Origin: Paramacrobiotus metropolitanus
Lineage: Eukaryota > Tardigrada > Eutardigrada > Parachela > Macrobiotidae
Direction: 5' to 3'
Length of the DNA stretch: 64,000 nt
NCBI RefSeq assembly: GCF_019649055.1
Contig: NW_026570386.1
Span: 1-64,000, forward strand
The notes under the pieces were generated by a model. It worked only from the letters and a program-made list of their open reading frames with translations. It searched no databases and was not told the origin of the DNA. Made by a program: the position numbers and the translations under genes. Positions 52,837 through 63,944 of the stretch are shown piece after piece. Position 1 is the first letter of the stretch. Each line of letters begins with the position of its first letter.

Positions 52837-53186
52837 AACAAGTTGCATACCCTTCCACACGATAAAGGTTGTTCTGGCCAATATCCAGCGCAAACAAATC
52901 CTGTAACGACTTCAAAGCCTAACTTGCAACACAGAAAAATGATAACAAACCTGGGTTTTTAGACTAGAGTAGTTCGAAAACTTCAAACTTTTGGCGACGA
53001 AAAAGAAGGCTTCGGCTGGAATTCTGCAATGTCATTTGCAGTACTCAAGACAGCAACCCGGAGATAGGGTGCCTTAACGTACTGTACGAAATTGCAGCTA
53101 CAGTAAGTAGTTCAGCGGAACTGGACTAAAAGGCAAGCACGTGGGAACTAAAAACGAAGCCATGAACGATAACTGATAACTCATAT

Positions 53187-53222
53187 GCATTAGCGCTGCA
53201 ACTTGCATTAGCGCTGCAACTT
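53187..53222 (+). repeat. 18-bp perfect tandem duplication
   Basis: GCATTAGCGCTGCAACTT occurs twice in direct succession (53187-53204, 53205-53222), adjoining the left arm of the inverted repeat. Confidence 0.85.
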
Positions 53223-53345
53223 GTACGTGTACAAATCACGCATATATACATACAACTAAGACGTTTTCGCAATTACCATTGGCTGGCCCGGCCTACTTTT
53301 GCCTACTTGATAGATGTATGCGTGATTTGTACACATACAAGTAAG
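53217..53345. repeat. Imperfect inverted repeat, MITE-like
   Basis: The left arm near 53217-53250 contains ACTTGTACGTGTACAAATCA and CGCATA. The right arm near 53312-53345, read in reverse complement, contains ACTTGTATGTGTACAAATCA and CGCATAC. The arms are about 30 bp with one or two differences around a spacer of about 60 bp. Confidence 0.7.
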
Positions 53346-53550
53346 AAACGCATTAAGCATGAGATATGTATACTCCAACTTTAAGACATCGGAAAATTTC
53401 GATATTGCTCAGCTGACTCTCCTACAGCCTGCTTATACTTTAACTACAACACATTGACTTCCAATTTTTTCGATTTTTCCTCATCCTGTTATTAATTGTT
53501 GTTTTTTATTTGATGTTTCGAAGTTGTTTCGGTAGCTGATCAAAAAGGCG

Positions 53551-54171
53551 ATGGCATCCGCAAGCAACCATATTCACGGAGCCCATTCCCTCCTCGATGG
53601 TCTGCAGATTCGCTTCAGCGATAAATATCGACCTGCTAAACGAATCGTTCTAGCTCCAGACTATGTCCACCGCACCCAGGAGGACATGGCAGCGATACTG
53701 GACTTGGATTATAATTTCAGATTAGAAACATCAGTGTTATCCAATCAGAACTCCAATGGAAACTGGTTGTCGTTGTTCAAAGAAGAGGATGCTCAGATGA
53801 AGGACAGTGCCAGCCAGGAGAATTCGCTAGCCCCTTCGTCTTCGCAGCACAGAGGGCCGTCCCCTAGCAGCAATAAACCAGCTCGCCCTCCTCCTCCCCA
53901 GCCCCACGCTCACAGTAGCGCTTCTGCTGAAGGAACGGCCGCGGTCAGATTAAGTCCCACGTCAGCGTCCGTCACGTATCAACAGTCGGTTCCCCTCCAA
54001 CCACAAAAAGTCAGCCCACAACCACAGATTCCGCGACCTAACGGAGCAACTAATCACTCGTTCCGTGTTGAAGATTTCGAACCCAACGCTGCCAATCCTT
54101 TCGATGCGGAGGAACTGAAAAGTTTGAACGATATGGAGGAATTGCAGCGGGTGCTCCAGTCGCCACACTAG
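53551..54171 (+). CDS. UBAP1: UBAP1-like ESCRT-I subunit, short form
   Basis: UBAP1 is a metazoan ESCRT-I subunit that sorts ubiquitinated receptors at endosomes. The single coding exon gives 206 aa. Residues about 13-60 (SLLDGLQIRFSDKYRPAKRI ... LDLDYNFRLE) match the N-terminal UMA region of UBAP1, which docks into ESCRT-I. Residues about 175-205 (VEDFEPNAANPFDAEEL, NDMEELQRVL) match the later DFExxxxPFDxxELKxxxxxEEL motif. A Pro/Ser/Gln-rich linker lies between. The C-terminal ubiquitin-binding SOUBA domain of vertebrate UBAP1 (about 500 aa) is absent from this reading. An intron donor (GTGAGT, 54171) lies inside the stop codon and the spliced reading is also TAG, so it still ends here. It may be a truncated or lineage-short form. 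Confidence 0.75.
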   Translation: MASASNHIHGAHSLLDGLQIRFSDKYRPAKRIVLAPDYVHRTQEDMAAILDLDYNFRLETSVLSNQNSNGNWLSLFKEEDAQMKDSASQENSLAPSSSQHRGPSPSSNKPARPPPPQPHAHSSASAEGTAAVRLSPTSASVTYQQSVPLQPQKVSPQPQIPRPNGATNHSFRVEDFEPNAANPFDAEELKSLNDMEELQRVLQSPH

Positions 54172-54871
54172 TGAGTGTTAGCTTGAGTGTTCTCTTTCTT
54201 TGCTTTCTTTTGATTAATATCTTGATAGCGGTACACGCTAGTCGTTTCTCCCGATATTCGTTGACGTAACATCCGCTTGTATTTTATTTTGTTTCAGGAC
54301 TGAGCACGTTTTTCACGGTTTTTGTCTAAATTCGACAGATTCCATTTTTTAATGAATTCGATTGATGGTTAAAATGTGTTTACTTAAACTTTGGTTTTTC
54401 TGTGAATACGCAGAATACGCTGGTGTGAGCTGATAAATGCGCAAGCTAAGATCTCTTTTTTAAAACGATATTTATACGTTACATAAAAAGAAAATTTTAT
54501 TAGTAACAGCGTTACAGATTACCGACTCGATAACTGTTTACTGTTTAGCCACTTTGTTGTTTTCAGGTATCGAGTTTATCTTTTTAGTTATTTCCAATGA
54601 TTCCGTAACTATCAGGTTCGGTCTGATAGTTATTGCGTCACCTGTGGGAAAACAAAATACATGGAATCCTTGAAATACAGTTTTTTCAAATTCGTGTACG
54701 ATTTCAGAATCCGACTGTTGAACAAACTGTATACAGGTAACAGGGCTATAAGCATTTATTCCCATCCGAATTCCAAAAAAGATCATAAGATGATATTTTA
54801 TCTAATACAGTAAATCTGTTTCAAAGACTACAACTATGGCGATGACATTTAAACTAAATCTGTTTCAAAGA
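54172..54871. other. 3' regions of convergent UBAP1 and SLX9
   Basis: Contains the probable 3' UTR intron of UBAP1 (54171-54297) and a partial tandem duplication of the SLX9 3' end (copies at 54811-54840 and 54855-54884). No further gene recognised. Confidence 0.4.
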
Positions 54872-54884
54872 CTACAGCGATGGC
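54811..54884 (+). repeat. Duplicated SLX9 3' end
   Basis: A 30-bp segment, TAAATCTGTTTCAAAGACTA plus CA-C(G)ATGGC, recurs with a 44-bp period. The right copy includes the SLX9 stop codon; the left copy lies in the 3' flank. Confidence 0.75.
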
Positions 54885-56360
54885 GCTGCTTCTGGTTCCG
54901 GCTGGCCGAATTTGAGTTTCAGATGCGTTTGTATGGCTTGGAAAGGATTAGCTTGGTAATCAGGATCATTCATGACAGCCGTCATAATAGCAGCATTTTG
55001 CGCCCTGACAATGCAATGGATATTTTGTCAACCCAAGGATATTTTTAATGAAGTTTGGAAGCAATGTAAATATCAGCTAATTTCTTACACTTGCAGCGCT
55101 CGCACGGATTCTTTTTTCATGGGTTTGTATTTCCCCGACATTCTACGAAAACCAAAAATACCAAATAAATCGACCCTTAAGGAAACAAAAGAAATTTAAT
55201 TTCGGAATCCAGTAGGAGTAAACCATAAAATCAGTAGAGTAAAATAGACGGTCTGTCCGCGTGTTGTGCTCTTAAAACACCAACCTTTTAGAGTCTCCAG
55301 CTGCCCGTCTAGAGGTAGCATTTAGGAAAGACGTCAAATCAGGAAGAGCGTCCACCATCGTCCTTACGTCTCCCACCACGGCGGTTTTCTGCCGATTTTT
55401 ACGCTCTCTAGCTTCCGCCACAGCCTGCTCTAATCCATTAACTTCTGCAATTAACAAAAAAGCTTTTATACATAGATCACCGTAGTCATGATACCAAATC
55501 CTTAATTCCACGACCGTTTTGAAACAACGGGTTCAGCCTACTGAGTAAATATTATCAAGGGTAATGTGGCGGCTGCTTTAGGCAATTTATCAGCGATAAA
55601 GTTAACGGTTGGATAGAGAAGATACAGTATTGATTGTTTTATCCTCCTGTAATTTATGATCCAGTTTCCATGCGGCATGTACTACATATCTCACCAAAAT
55701 GCAGACGTGTTCACAAAAGCTGTATAAAATTACGTTGTGATGTAACTTGTGAATACACACTAGCTCTTACTTACTTTTTAGCCAGAGCTGATGTCGGAGT
55801 TCTTTTTTGTCTTTTTCTTCATTCCGGCATAAACTGACGATTTGGCGGACAGAGTGGACATAATGGTGTTACGCTCTTCAAAATCGGCGAACTGATTTTT
55901 TAGGAGCTGAGATGTCACTTTCGCAGTTGACAAAACATCCGTAGGGAACAGCTGGTCGATCACAGACTATAAGAAATGTGTGTGTAGTTTTTTAGACTTC
56001 AGCGACACAATCACTCGCAATGTCGACATTTTACTGTTTTTGTTATTGACTACAGTTTTAGGCAAAAACTGAGCACTGCGTACTGTTGACAGCGGCTGTT
56101 CACATGAGCTGGATGCAGTAACGTTCCCGATTCCTTCGTTAAGCTTTGCGCCGGTACCGCGTTTCTCATCTAATATAACCGATCAAACAAAACGAAACAT
56201 GAATAATATCTACACATAAATAATCTCAATTCTCAATCACGATCCATGAGCAAATAAAACTTAATCGTCACGTAAGCCACTCGACTTGTCACTTACTGCC
56301 ACTGGAACTCCCTTTTGTCAGATTATGATACCGCTGCCTCAAACGCCTGACTTTTGCCAT
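54872..56360 (-). CDS. SLX9: SLX9/FAM207A ribosome biogenesis factor
   Basis: SLX9 is a nucleolar protein needed for 40S subunit maturation and export. Exons: 56360-56297 (MAKVRRLRQRYH), 56169-56054, 55966-55775 (QLFPTDVLSTAKV ... then KKxxKKELRHQLWLKK), 55444-55285 (EQAVAEARERKNRQK, VVGDVRTMVDALPDL), 55004-54872 (DPDYQANPFQAIQTHLKLKF). The start resembles the MVGKVRxLR of human FAM207A. The lysine-rich KKELRxxxWLxK, the VVGDxxxxxDALPxL block and the C-terminal PxxAIxxxL follow in the same order. Exon 3 is 192 nt, one base short of the 193 required. The two halves join if one A is added to the A6 run (T6 at 55803-55808 on +); as sequenced, the frame ends at a TAA at the exon end. The last exon end is duplicated downstream. 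Confidence 0.78.
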
Positions 56361-57080
56361 TCTGTACAAAGAAACTGGCAAGAAAGATTATTTAGGTGAA
56401 GACTCTCCACTGGAGAGTCGACAATCAAAACTTCCACAGTATGGACCCGACGTAGAGTACCGTAGTCACTGGCGTAGTGTTCTGTAGTCCGCGACTCAAT
56501 ACCTGCCCCTGGATGCAAAAACTGCGAACTGCTGATCAAACTGCAAGCTTCAAATGGCAAGGTTAAGCTGAGACTGCAAAAGATTAAAACGTTCAAATAC
56601 GCACAAACAAAGCAAAACAACCAAAAAATGAAAATGTATTCGTAGTACGAATTTCGTACTGGTAAACTAGAAGTAATAAAGAAGTTTTTAACATTAATTT
56701 GAGAGTGAGAAAAAACTTCGGCAACTGAGAAGCATCGAACCCCCATGGCGGCTTTCATTTGCGCAGAATAGACTGAAGTTGACCACCAGTTCGGAGGGTG
56801 GTAACAACGGCAAAAAAAGTAAAGACAGCCTAGCCTGTTAGTGGCATCAACTGGCTTTACGGGGCAGACTGGGCCCTGGGTAATAAAAAACAGGCAGAAC
56901 TAAAGCTCATCGATTAGAAGTAAAAATTATTATGGAAAAAGAATACCTATCATTCAAATTGCCCTTTTATCATAAATTTCTATAGTGTAATAGTTTTGCG
57001 TACTTATGCTTCCAGGCAGTCAACCACCTTAAAACCGTTAACTAAGTTCATGCGAGCCGCAGCAAGAATATCCTGATCCT
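56361..57080. promoter_or_regulatory. Divergent SLX9/MOCS2 promoter region
   Basis: 720 bp between the start codons of SLX9 (-) and MOCS2A (+). No gene seen. Confidence 0.35.
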
Positions 57081-57543
57081 ATGGAAATCACTCTGAAATT
57101 CTTTGCCAAGGCGAAAGATCTTACAGGGACTGCTGAAACGAAGTTCCACGTAAAACAGTCAAATAGCCTTACTGTTGGATCCTTTTTGCAACAAGTGCAC
57201 TCAAAATTTCCAAGGTGAGCTGGAGCAGTAATTTCTAAAGAGGTAGAAGAAGAACGATAGTTGTTTTGCTATTCAGCATTGTGACTTGTAGTAATTTGTA
57301 GTCAGCTACAACTGCTACATTGAAAATTAATTTCCTGTTCTAACAGTTAACTTCTACGTTTTACGTAAACTGTTGCTTGTGCGCGATATGCTGTATGCAG
57401 TGCTTTTTTTTAGGCTCCGTGAACTAAACAACGAAGTAATTTTGGCGCACAACTTGGAATTTGTGGAGTTGAATCCCACTTCCCCTTTTAATATCCGGTC
57501 AGGTGACGAAATCGCCTTTTTGCCACCTGTTAGTGGAGGATAA
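57081..57543 (+). CDS. MOCS2A: Molybdopterin synthase small subunit (MOCS2A), first cistron
   Basis: MOCS2A is the sulfur-carrier subunit of molybdopterin synthase. It is ubiquitin-like and carries a C-terminal thiocarboxylate. Two exons, 57081-57214 and 57414-57543, total 264 nt (87 aa, the normal family size). The sequence opens MEITLKFFAKAKDLTGTAET and ends IAFLPPVSGG, the Gly-Gly required for thiocarboxylation, followed at once by TAA. The reading frame of MOCS2B begins 34 nt after this stop with no promoter or splice acceptor in between, so both come from one transcript, as in other animals. How ribosomes reach the second start (leaky scanning or alternative splicing) cannot be told here. 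Confidence 0.95.
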
Positions 57544-57577
57544 TTACCGTATCGGAGAATCACATTCCGCTGGCACC

Positions 57578-58420
57578 ATGCCGATCACTGGAATCGATGT
57601 CCTCATTATGTCAGAAAATCCTCTGTGCATTGATGAATATATCGCCAAATTAACTAATGCACCTGCGAGTGCCGGATGCGGAGGCACTGCAATCTTTATT
57701 GGTACTCGTATATATTGACATATTATTTAACAGTTCTCCCGTAATTAATCAGTTCCCTTTTGTTATTCAGTTGTATCATGCAAACGTGCTCTGTTGAATC
57801 TTTATTTCGTCCCCGTAATTAACAGCCCTTTTGTACTAGGTACATCTAGAAGTTCTTCCAAGATATCTGATAAAGAGGTAATTGCGCTGGATTATCAAGC
57901 ATACGTTCCTATGGCTGAGAAGAAACTGAAAGAAATCTGCTCTCAATTACGACAACAGTTTATTTCGATTGGCTCCATTGTACTGGTGCATCGCATTGGG
58001 TACGTCTTGTTAACGCTTGCCGGAAATCCAGAACTGATTGCATTTGTTTTAGTTATGCTCCTGTTGGCGAAGCGGGTCTGTTTGTTGGTATATCCGCCCC
58101 ACATCGGCAGGCGGCAATTGAGTGTATGGATGCCGCTATCACGGAAATAAAAGCAAAGTTACCCGTTTGGAAGCAGGTAGGGCATTTCACTGCGAGTAAT
58201 ATTAATAGTAAGCTTTTGTACTAAATTTTTTTATTTTAAATCCTGTGGAGTGTCGCATCGCGACGATCTTGCAAGTAATGTTTCTCGGTTTGTACAGGAA
58301 GTATATATCGATGGCTCTCGGTCCTGGACCGTCAATCCCGAATGTTTGTGGTCTGCGAAAGGAGCTGAAGCATCGAAGTTGAACCAAACAGAAAAGGTTT
58401 TGGTAAATGGATCAACATGA
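57578..58420 (+). CDS. MOCS2B: Molybdopterin synthase catalytic subunit (MOCS2B), second cistron
   Basis: MOCS2B (MoaE family) transfers two sulfurs from MOCS2A to cyclic pyranopterin monophosphate to make molybdopterin. Exons: 57578-57701, 57840-57999, 58053-58176, 58298-58420, total 531 nt (176 aa). Landmarks: APASAGCGGTAIFIGTSRSS (MoaE GGxxxFxGxxR motif), LDYQAYVPMAEKKLKEIC (LxYEAYxxMAxxxL), IGSIVLVHRIG, YAPVGEAGLFVGISAPHRQA, and the lysine-bearing KAKLPVWKQ. A bicistronic arrangement with MOCS2A is conserved in animals. The start, MPITGIDVLIM, sits in a reasonable context (ACCATGC). The tail after WSAKGAE is short and unremarkable. Confidence 0.95.
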
Positions 58421-59095
58421 CCATGCCATGATAGTGATGTCCATTTTTCGCAGCTGTAAGAAGCGTTTAGAATTGTGCCTTTTGGCGCGTAGCTGACAAT
58501 ACTATTTTGCTTTGGATGCTTATTTTTATGGTGTTGGAAAACTTGAAACTATAAAGCAAAATAGTAGAAATTACTTGGTAGTCTTGACATAGCTACTGTA
58601 ACTTATTCATGGCTGTCAGAAAGGCGGCAGATTGAATTTTTTTTAAACGCTTCTGTTCTTTGTTCATAACTTGGCATGGGAATCGCTACACAGCACAGTT
58701 TTAGACTGTAATTTTGCTGGAACAGTGTCCTTCAGAAAAAACCGATTGGATGATTTGCTCACATCGCAAGAAACGCTAAATCAAAATTTGAAACATCAGA
58801 ATTGAATAAGTGCATAGAACAACCCTATTTATCGCCACTTCTACAAGTACATTAACTGACACAAAAAGAACAATTAAATACTTGCTTCTATCCACGCGGC
58901 AAAATTAACATCCTGAGAACATTTCACCATATTGCGGAAATCAGAACGAAGAACAGAAACAAATCACATTGAGAGAGTTGTACAAATAAAGTTTATTCGA
59001 TGAACTCTGAAATAATGACCAGCAAAGGCGACCACATTACACGTTTACGATTGTTATGCCGTTACCGTAACAGGCGTAACTGAGTTACGATACCA
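58421..59095. other. Spacer between convergent genes
   Basis: 675 bp, AT-rich; no gene or element recognised. Confidence 0.4.
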
Positions 59096-60123
59096 CTAGG
59101 AAACATTGTGGGGATTATCGGTGTCCTCCAACGTCGACTGGTCAGCGGCTGTAGTTGTGGTATTCTCTACTTCTTGAACGCTTCGTTCATGCTGCAGGGC
59201 TAGTGTGTCGAAACGCAGTAACTCTGCGAGTTCTTCCGCAGATAGGGCCTGCCGATCGGGAAAAAGACGCTGCATCATCCAAGAGGCATAAACAGGATCG
59301 TTATTATCAGGTATTTCATTATCGCCCGATTCGCCACCACTGATAGCATCACTGCTGGTGACTATCGGTGACAAGGACACTGGTGCTGGACCGAGAAAAT
59401 CCCTCATTCGGTCAGCGCGAAGCGCGCTGAGTCCACGCACAATCTCCCGGTTAGGATTAGATGCTGCTCCGCTCGATCGACACTGGATTCGGGCTAATTT
59501 GCGCTCTGAAAAAAGGGGGAATAATGGATACTACAATCATCATACTAGATACATCTTTACACGCAGACTTCCACTTTACTGTTAATGGAGGAATTTAGAA
59601 TGCATAATAAAAATTTAAAACTCGGAAGTGAAACTCAAAAATAGTAAAACTGAAGTGCAGTAGAACTCTTGTTACTACTCATACAATTCGTATTATAACA
59701 CGTAATGCGTACAGCGTACTATTAATTTTTGTTACTTTACGATGTCGTGTTCGTCTGTTCGATAATTATTAATTCATTCCTTTATAGTTTATACAGTACA
59801 CATACTGTGGTATGAACAAACACATCACGCTTACCAAGAACGGAAACATATTCCGAAGAGTCTGGAAGTTTCTGAAAAGCTTTGGAAGAAAAATTGTCGT
59901 CAAACGAGAGCTGATTTGTTTCCACCTGCGCAGCACTGCAGCTGCTTTCGATAGAAGCTCCTTCCCCAGTCCCCCACGGATCTGCCATCCCCATGCTGCG
60001 ATAATTTGATCTGCGAGGAATTCTTAATAACCAACCACGGGCAGCCAAAACTAGAAGAAACAGCTCAGTGTAAATTGCACATAACAACAAGAAGAACAAC
60101 AACAGATGCCACGAAGTAACCAA
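59096..60123 (-). CDS. Unrecognised small single-pass membrane protein
   Basis: Two exons, 60123-59835 and 59505-59096, join in phase (G|AG) to 699 nt (232 aa). The N-terminus, residues about 5-30 (HLLLFFLLLCAIYTELFLLV), is a strong signal anchor or signal peptide followed by basic LLRIPRRSN. The rest is hydrophilic and rich in Ser/Asp/Glu, with a basic stretch NREIVRGLSALRADRMR at about 115-131 and an acidic tail with NTTTTAADQST. There is no Cys pattern or known domain that I can name. The topology suggests a type II or secreted protein with a largely disordered exposed part. It is divergent to WDHD1, 0.64 kb away. Real-gene evidence: one clean splice, in-phase junction, compositional coherence; function unknown. 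Confidence 0.6.
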
Positions 60124-60765
60124 AAAAATCAGGGAAAGATGGAAATACGTGTTGTTCGTGTGTAGAATGTACTTACAGATCTGTCAGCTGTGAGCCTGCG
60201 ACTGTTTGGGTGGTTTTTCATGAATAAGTCATGCACTTACCAGGGCGGCTGCCAGCTAAGTGACGATTAGCCGCCAAAAGGCACGATATACAAGAGCTTC
60301 GTTTTTAAAAATACTGTAAAAGCCAAAATCCAGTAAGAACAGCTTGACTTTTAGTCTTTTACAAATTATTTCATCATTTTTAATGCTCTTTTACACTAAT
60401 GTTCCTTTTTAAGAATTTAAAAACAAATCGAAGCCTGTGTCGGCTGCTGTTAAAAGATTGTACAAATAGCTTACGTCTGATATCTGCTTCTCGTGGAACC
60501 TTTTAAACGCTACTCAGATCTATTGTTTTGCTTCCAGCTTCACTAGCAGAAAAGTCCTGAAGGACCGTGAGACTGCGATGATGAATGCGGAATTGCGATC
60601 TCTGCATTTACACTTTTGATAGTGCTTTGGAGTGCCGATTTGGACAAGTATTTTGAGTTAACTTTGGGGAATAAAAGCTTGAAGCTGCAGTCTGTCTCAT
60701 CAATTATTGGCAGTCCATGAAGTGCTGTCTGGGCACGCCACAGTAGTCACTTCAGGTTTCCGAGG
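60124..60765. promoter_or_regulatory. Divergent promoter region of membrane protein and WDHD1
   Basis: 642 bp between two divergent start codons, with no gene seen. Confidence 0.35.
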
Positions 60766-63700
60766 ATGGCACCAGTCGACAGAATCGCAGTTTCTGGTGG
60801 ACCAGCTGATGTTTGTTTCGATGAAACTGGCAGGTTAGTGTTTCCTTTCACCGTGAATAGCGAAAACTCTTTTTAGGCCAGTTTAAGTGTGTTACGGTCG
60901 TACAGGTTGTTAGAAGAGTTGGAGAGCTCTTTAAAGGAATTAGAAATGTTGCAAAGGCAACATGACGCTCAGTTATGCGCTGTTTAAGGGTGGTTGCGGC
61001 TGACGGATGATTTTCGTCGAAGTACTGTTGATGTTTAACTTGCGCATTTTGTAGTCAGATCATTGCCTGTGGAGATGACCAGGATACGAGAGTTTTCAAG
61101 GGGATCGAGGATATGGCCCCCACCAGTCATTTGCTGGAAAGAGGCCGCAATCATGGCTTCGCTATCATCTCCAAGGTTCGTATACTGCTGAGTTAAGGGA
61201 ACTGGGCTAACATTAACAATAAGGAATGTAATAATAATAAATTATGGTGTTGGTCTTAGGGCTCGCGATATTTCATCGGGTCGGATGCGAACACTGTGGA
61301 TGTCTATACACTGGAAAACGGCGAATTTGAATCGTCAATTATGCAGTTTACGGCCGCTGTAACGTGTCTGGCATCTGTTTCGCTTCCTCAGAGTAAGTTT
61401 TTATTTGCAGAAAATATATTATTTTACCATAGCCTTGTTAAAGCGCAAACGACACAAAGCGTTTTTCAAATGCAGAGGTATTTGAAAATATTTTGTATCG
61501 TTTGCGCAGAGTTGCGGTAATTTTCACCAGTTTTCTGACTAAGATTTTTATTGTTTCAGCAACACTAATAGCCGCTGGTGCAGGGGATTTCAAAATCATT
61601 GTAGCAAATTACGACGTGGAAACCGGGATTGTAACCACTCGAGCGAGTTTCGTGGGACATGCGGCGCCTATCTTGAGTGTCGCTTTGGATCCCGTCGGCA
61701 AATATTTGGCATCTTCCAGTAAGTGGTATTGTTCAGCCGAAGTATTCTGTGTCAGAAAACCTGGCTGGGTTAAATCGTTTGTTTATTACAACTTACAGGT
61801 GGCGACGGTACCGTGAAGATGTGGAATATTTCCGATAACGCATGCGTGAAAACTCTGGATAATTTTATTCCCAAGATCAATGATTATGCAGCCGCCAGGC
61901 AGCTGGGACGAATGTCATTTGAACCCAAAACAGGGAATATTCTCGCTGTTCCCTCGGTCAGGGACGTGAAATTATTTATTCGCGATAAATGGGAAGTTGT
62001 GGGTGTTCTAAACGATTCATCCTGTCACGCTCCGCCGTCAGTGGCGTCATTTTCTCCCTGTGGGACACATGTTGCGGTGGGCCACAACGACGGCACGATT
62101 TTGCTGTACAATACTGGTTCCCGCCAGATGGTTAAATCCTTCCGCAGCGGAAAATTGAAGTCGGTGTGGAGGATAGCCTGGAATCCGGCTCGAAATGTGG
62201 CTGAATTTGTCTTCTGCGACCGGGAAGGATATATTTCTTTGGTAAAGGAAGCTTTTCTGCCGTCGGAGAACAGAGAGAACAGTACCAACAATTTTTCGGA
62301 TGGTGTCACACCAGAAGCGAAAGCCCCTAAGTCACCTACTGGCAAACTGGATATTGACGAAAATTCCAACAAGGGAAGTGGACACTTTAACGATAATTTC
62401 GAGTTCGATGATGATCAGATTGATATCGTATCAGTCTCTGATTTTGCTGCAAAAAAGACGAAACCGGCAGTTCCCTTCATTCCACGGACAAAAATGCAAA
62501 AACATTTTCAGCCGGGAACGACCTATGGACATCGGCATCGCTTTTTAGTGTGGAATGATATCGGGTATATGAAAACCTATGTTGGTGAAGACTCAGATTC
62601 TTTTCCAGCCATTGATATTATTTTCCATAATTCATCTCAACATCGTCCAATACATGTGACCAATATGGAGAACTTCACTTTGGGAACGCTTAATGATACG
62701 GCATATCTCCTGGCTACGGAAGAACCTGATAGGCAGGAAGAGACTGATGTGCGCCGCAAGAGCAGTATGGTTAGACTGGTCATGATTGGAGACGGGAAAC
62801 AGTGGACGCTACCGCTGAACGATGATGAATGGATTCGGGGAATTGCGCTGGGAGGGAATTTGTGCTATCTGGCGACTAGTCGCCGAATGGTCAGAATGAT
62901 TACGCATTCGGGATTCCAGCAGTATATTGTATCGTTTCCCGGACCATTTGTATCATTAGCAGCCCGGGCAAACTTGGTAACTGTTGTGTACCACCAAGCG
63001 GAACCCTTTAACGGTAAATAGTGAATTTTTTCAGTTTTACACATTTTACAAATGCCCGATGCGAACGGTAAGTTGACTACAAATAATTAATGATAAATTG
63101 TTTTTTTTCTAGATGATCAGTGCCTGGGTCACTCTTTGTACCAGATAACTACAAGAGGACTGGACCTGATCGAATCCGACAGAAGATTACCTCTTTCGCC
63201 CAAAGCGGAACTGGTATGGGTGGGTTTTGGTTTGCGTGACACGCCTTGCATTGTGGACAATGCTGGCATTGTACGGGTGTATCAGTGCAGTGGTCCGCTG
63301 GCCAAAATCTGGTCTCCTTGTCTGGATTTGCGCTCCCGAATCAAGAACAAATTTGATCATTACTTTATTGTGGCACTTGACGAAGTCAGCCGACAAATCC
63401 GGTATGCCTGCTGAAACAGCTGCACTAATAAGTTTAATCTGGAAATTTTATAAGAACGTTTTGATTTACTTTTTAGTGCCATTTTTTGTCGGGGATCTTC
63501 ATACCCACAGACAGTTCCGATTCCTGTTCAGTCAGTGATACCCTTGGAAACCATGCAAGTCGATATGACGGAGGACAACAACAAGAAAGAAGCCGATTTG
63601 ACTCTGAGGCGTCTGTTTCCTTCTTTTGCTGATCAAAATTCCAAGATCTCCGCTGAAGTTTTGCGGCTTTTCGCGGTAAGGTTACGTCTGCGCGGTTGTG

Positions 63701-63944
63701 TTATTCCGGAAGTTTGCACATATTGCTTTTTCAGACTTACAGTGCGAATTCCGAAGAAAGGCGGGCTGTAGATATCATGCAAGCTCTTGTACCAGAAGTG
63801 AAGGACCTGGCTGTTTTCCGGAAATACGCTCTTTCTGCGTGCCGCAAAGAATTTGCCACATTGGTGGAAGAGATCATTGAGCAGATGCACCGGGACGAAG
63901 ATGCAGACAGTATTCCTCGACCGCCTAGGTTTGCCCTTTTGTAG
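60766..63944 (+). CDS. WDHD1: WDHD1 (AND-1/Ctf4) replisome adaptor, C-terminus short or beyond the window
   Basis: AND-1/Ctf4 trimerises at the replisome and links CMG helicase, Pol alpha and other clients. Exons: 60766-60833, 61055-61175, 61260-61392, 61560-61718, 61799-63013, 63113-63401, 63477-63675, 63735-63944, all in phase (2394 nt, 797 aa if the last stop is real). The N-terminal WD40 propeller is clear: CGDDQDTRVFKGIED, GSDANTVDVYTLENG, GHAAPILSVALDP, GDGTVKMWNISDN, WSP-like SFSPCGTHVAVGHNDGTILL. After an acidic linker comes the SepB propeller: HRFLVWNDIGYMKTY, DDEWIRGIALG, DDQCLGHSLYQI, VWVGFGLRDTPCIVDNAG. The helical bundle (LRRLFPSFADQ ... CRKEFATLVEEII) follows. The vertebrate HMG box is not seen. 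After RPP at 63928 an intron donor may exist, so the gene may continue past 64000. Confidence 0.92.

Larger units (their letters stand above)
52837..53550. promoter_or_regulatory. Divergent PSMD5/UBAP1 promoter region
   Basis: 714 bp between two divergent start codons. It carries an 18-bp tandem duplication (53187-53222) and a long imperfect inverted repeat (about 53217-53250 against 53312-53345). No gene seen. Confidence 0.35.

Noticed and set aside
55775-55910. A 56-nt intron in SLX9 (GTAACA...GAAG) that would restore the frame without an indel
   Set aside because: The acceptor has no pyrimidine tract, and the skipped residues align with the KKxKK block of other SLX9 proteins; a missing A in the A6 run explains it better.
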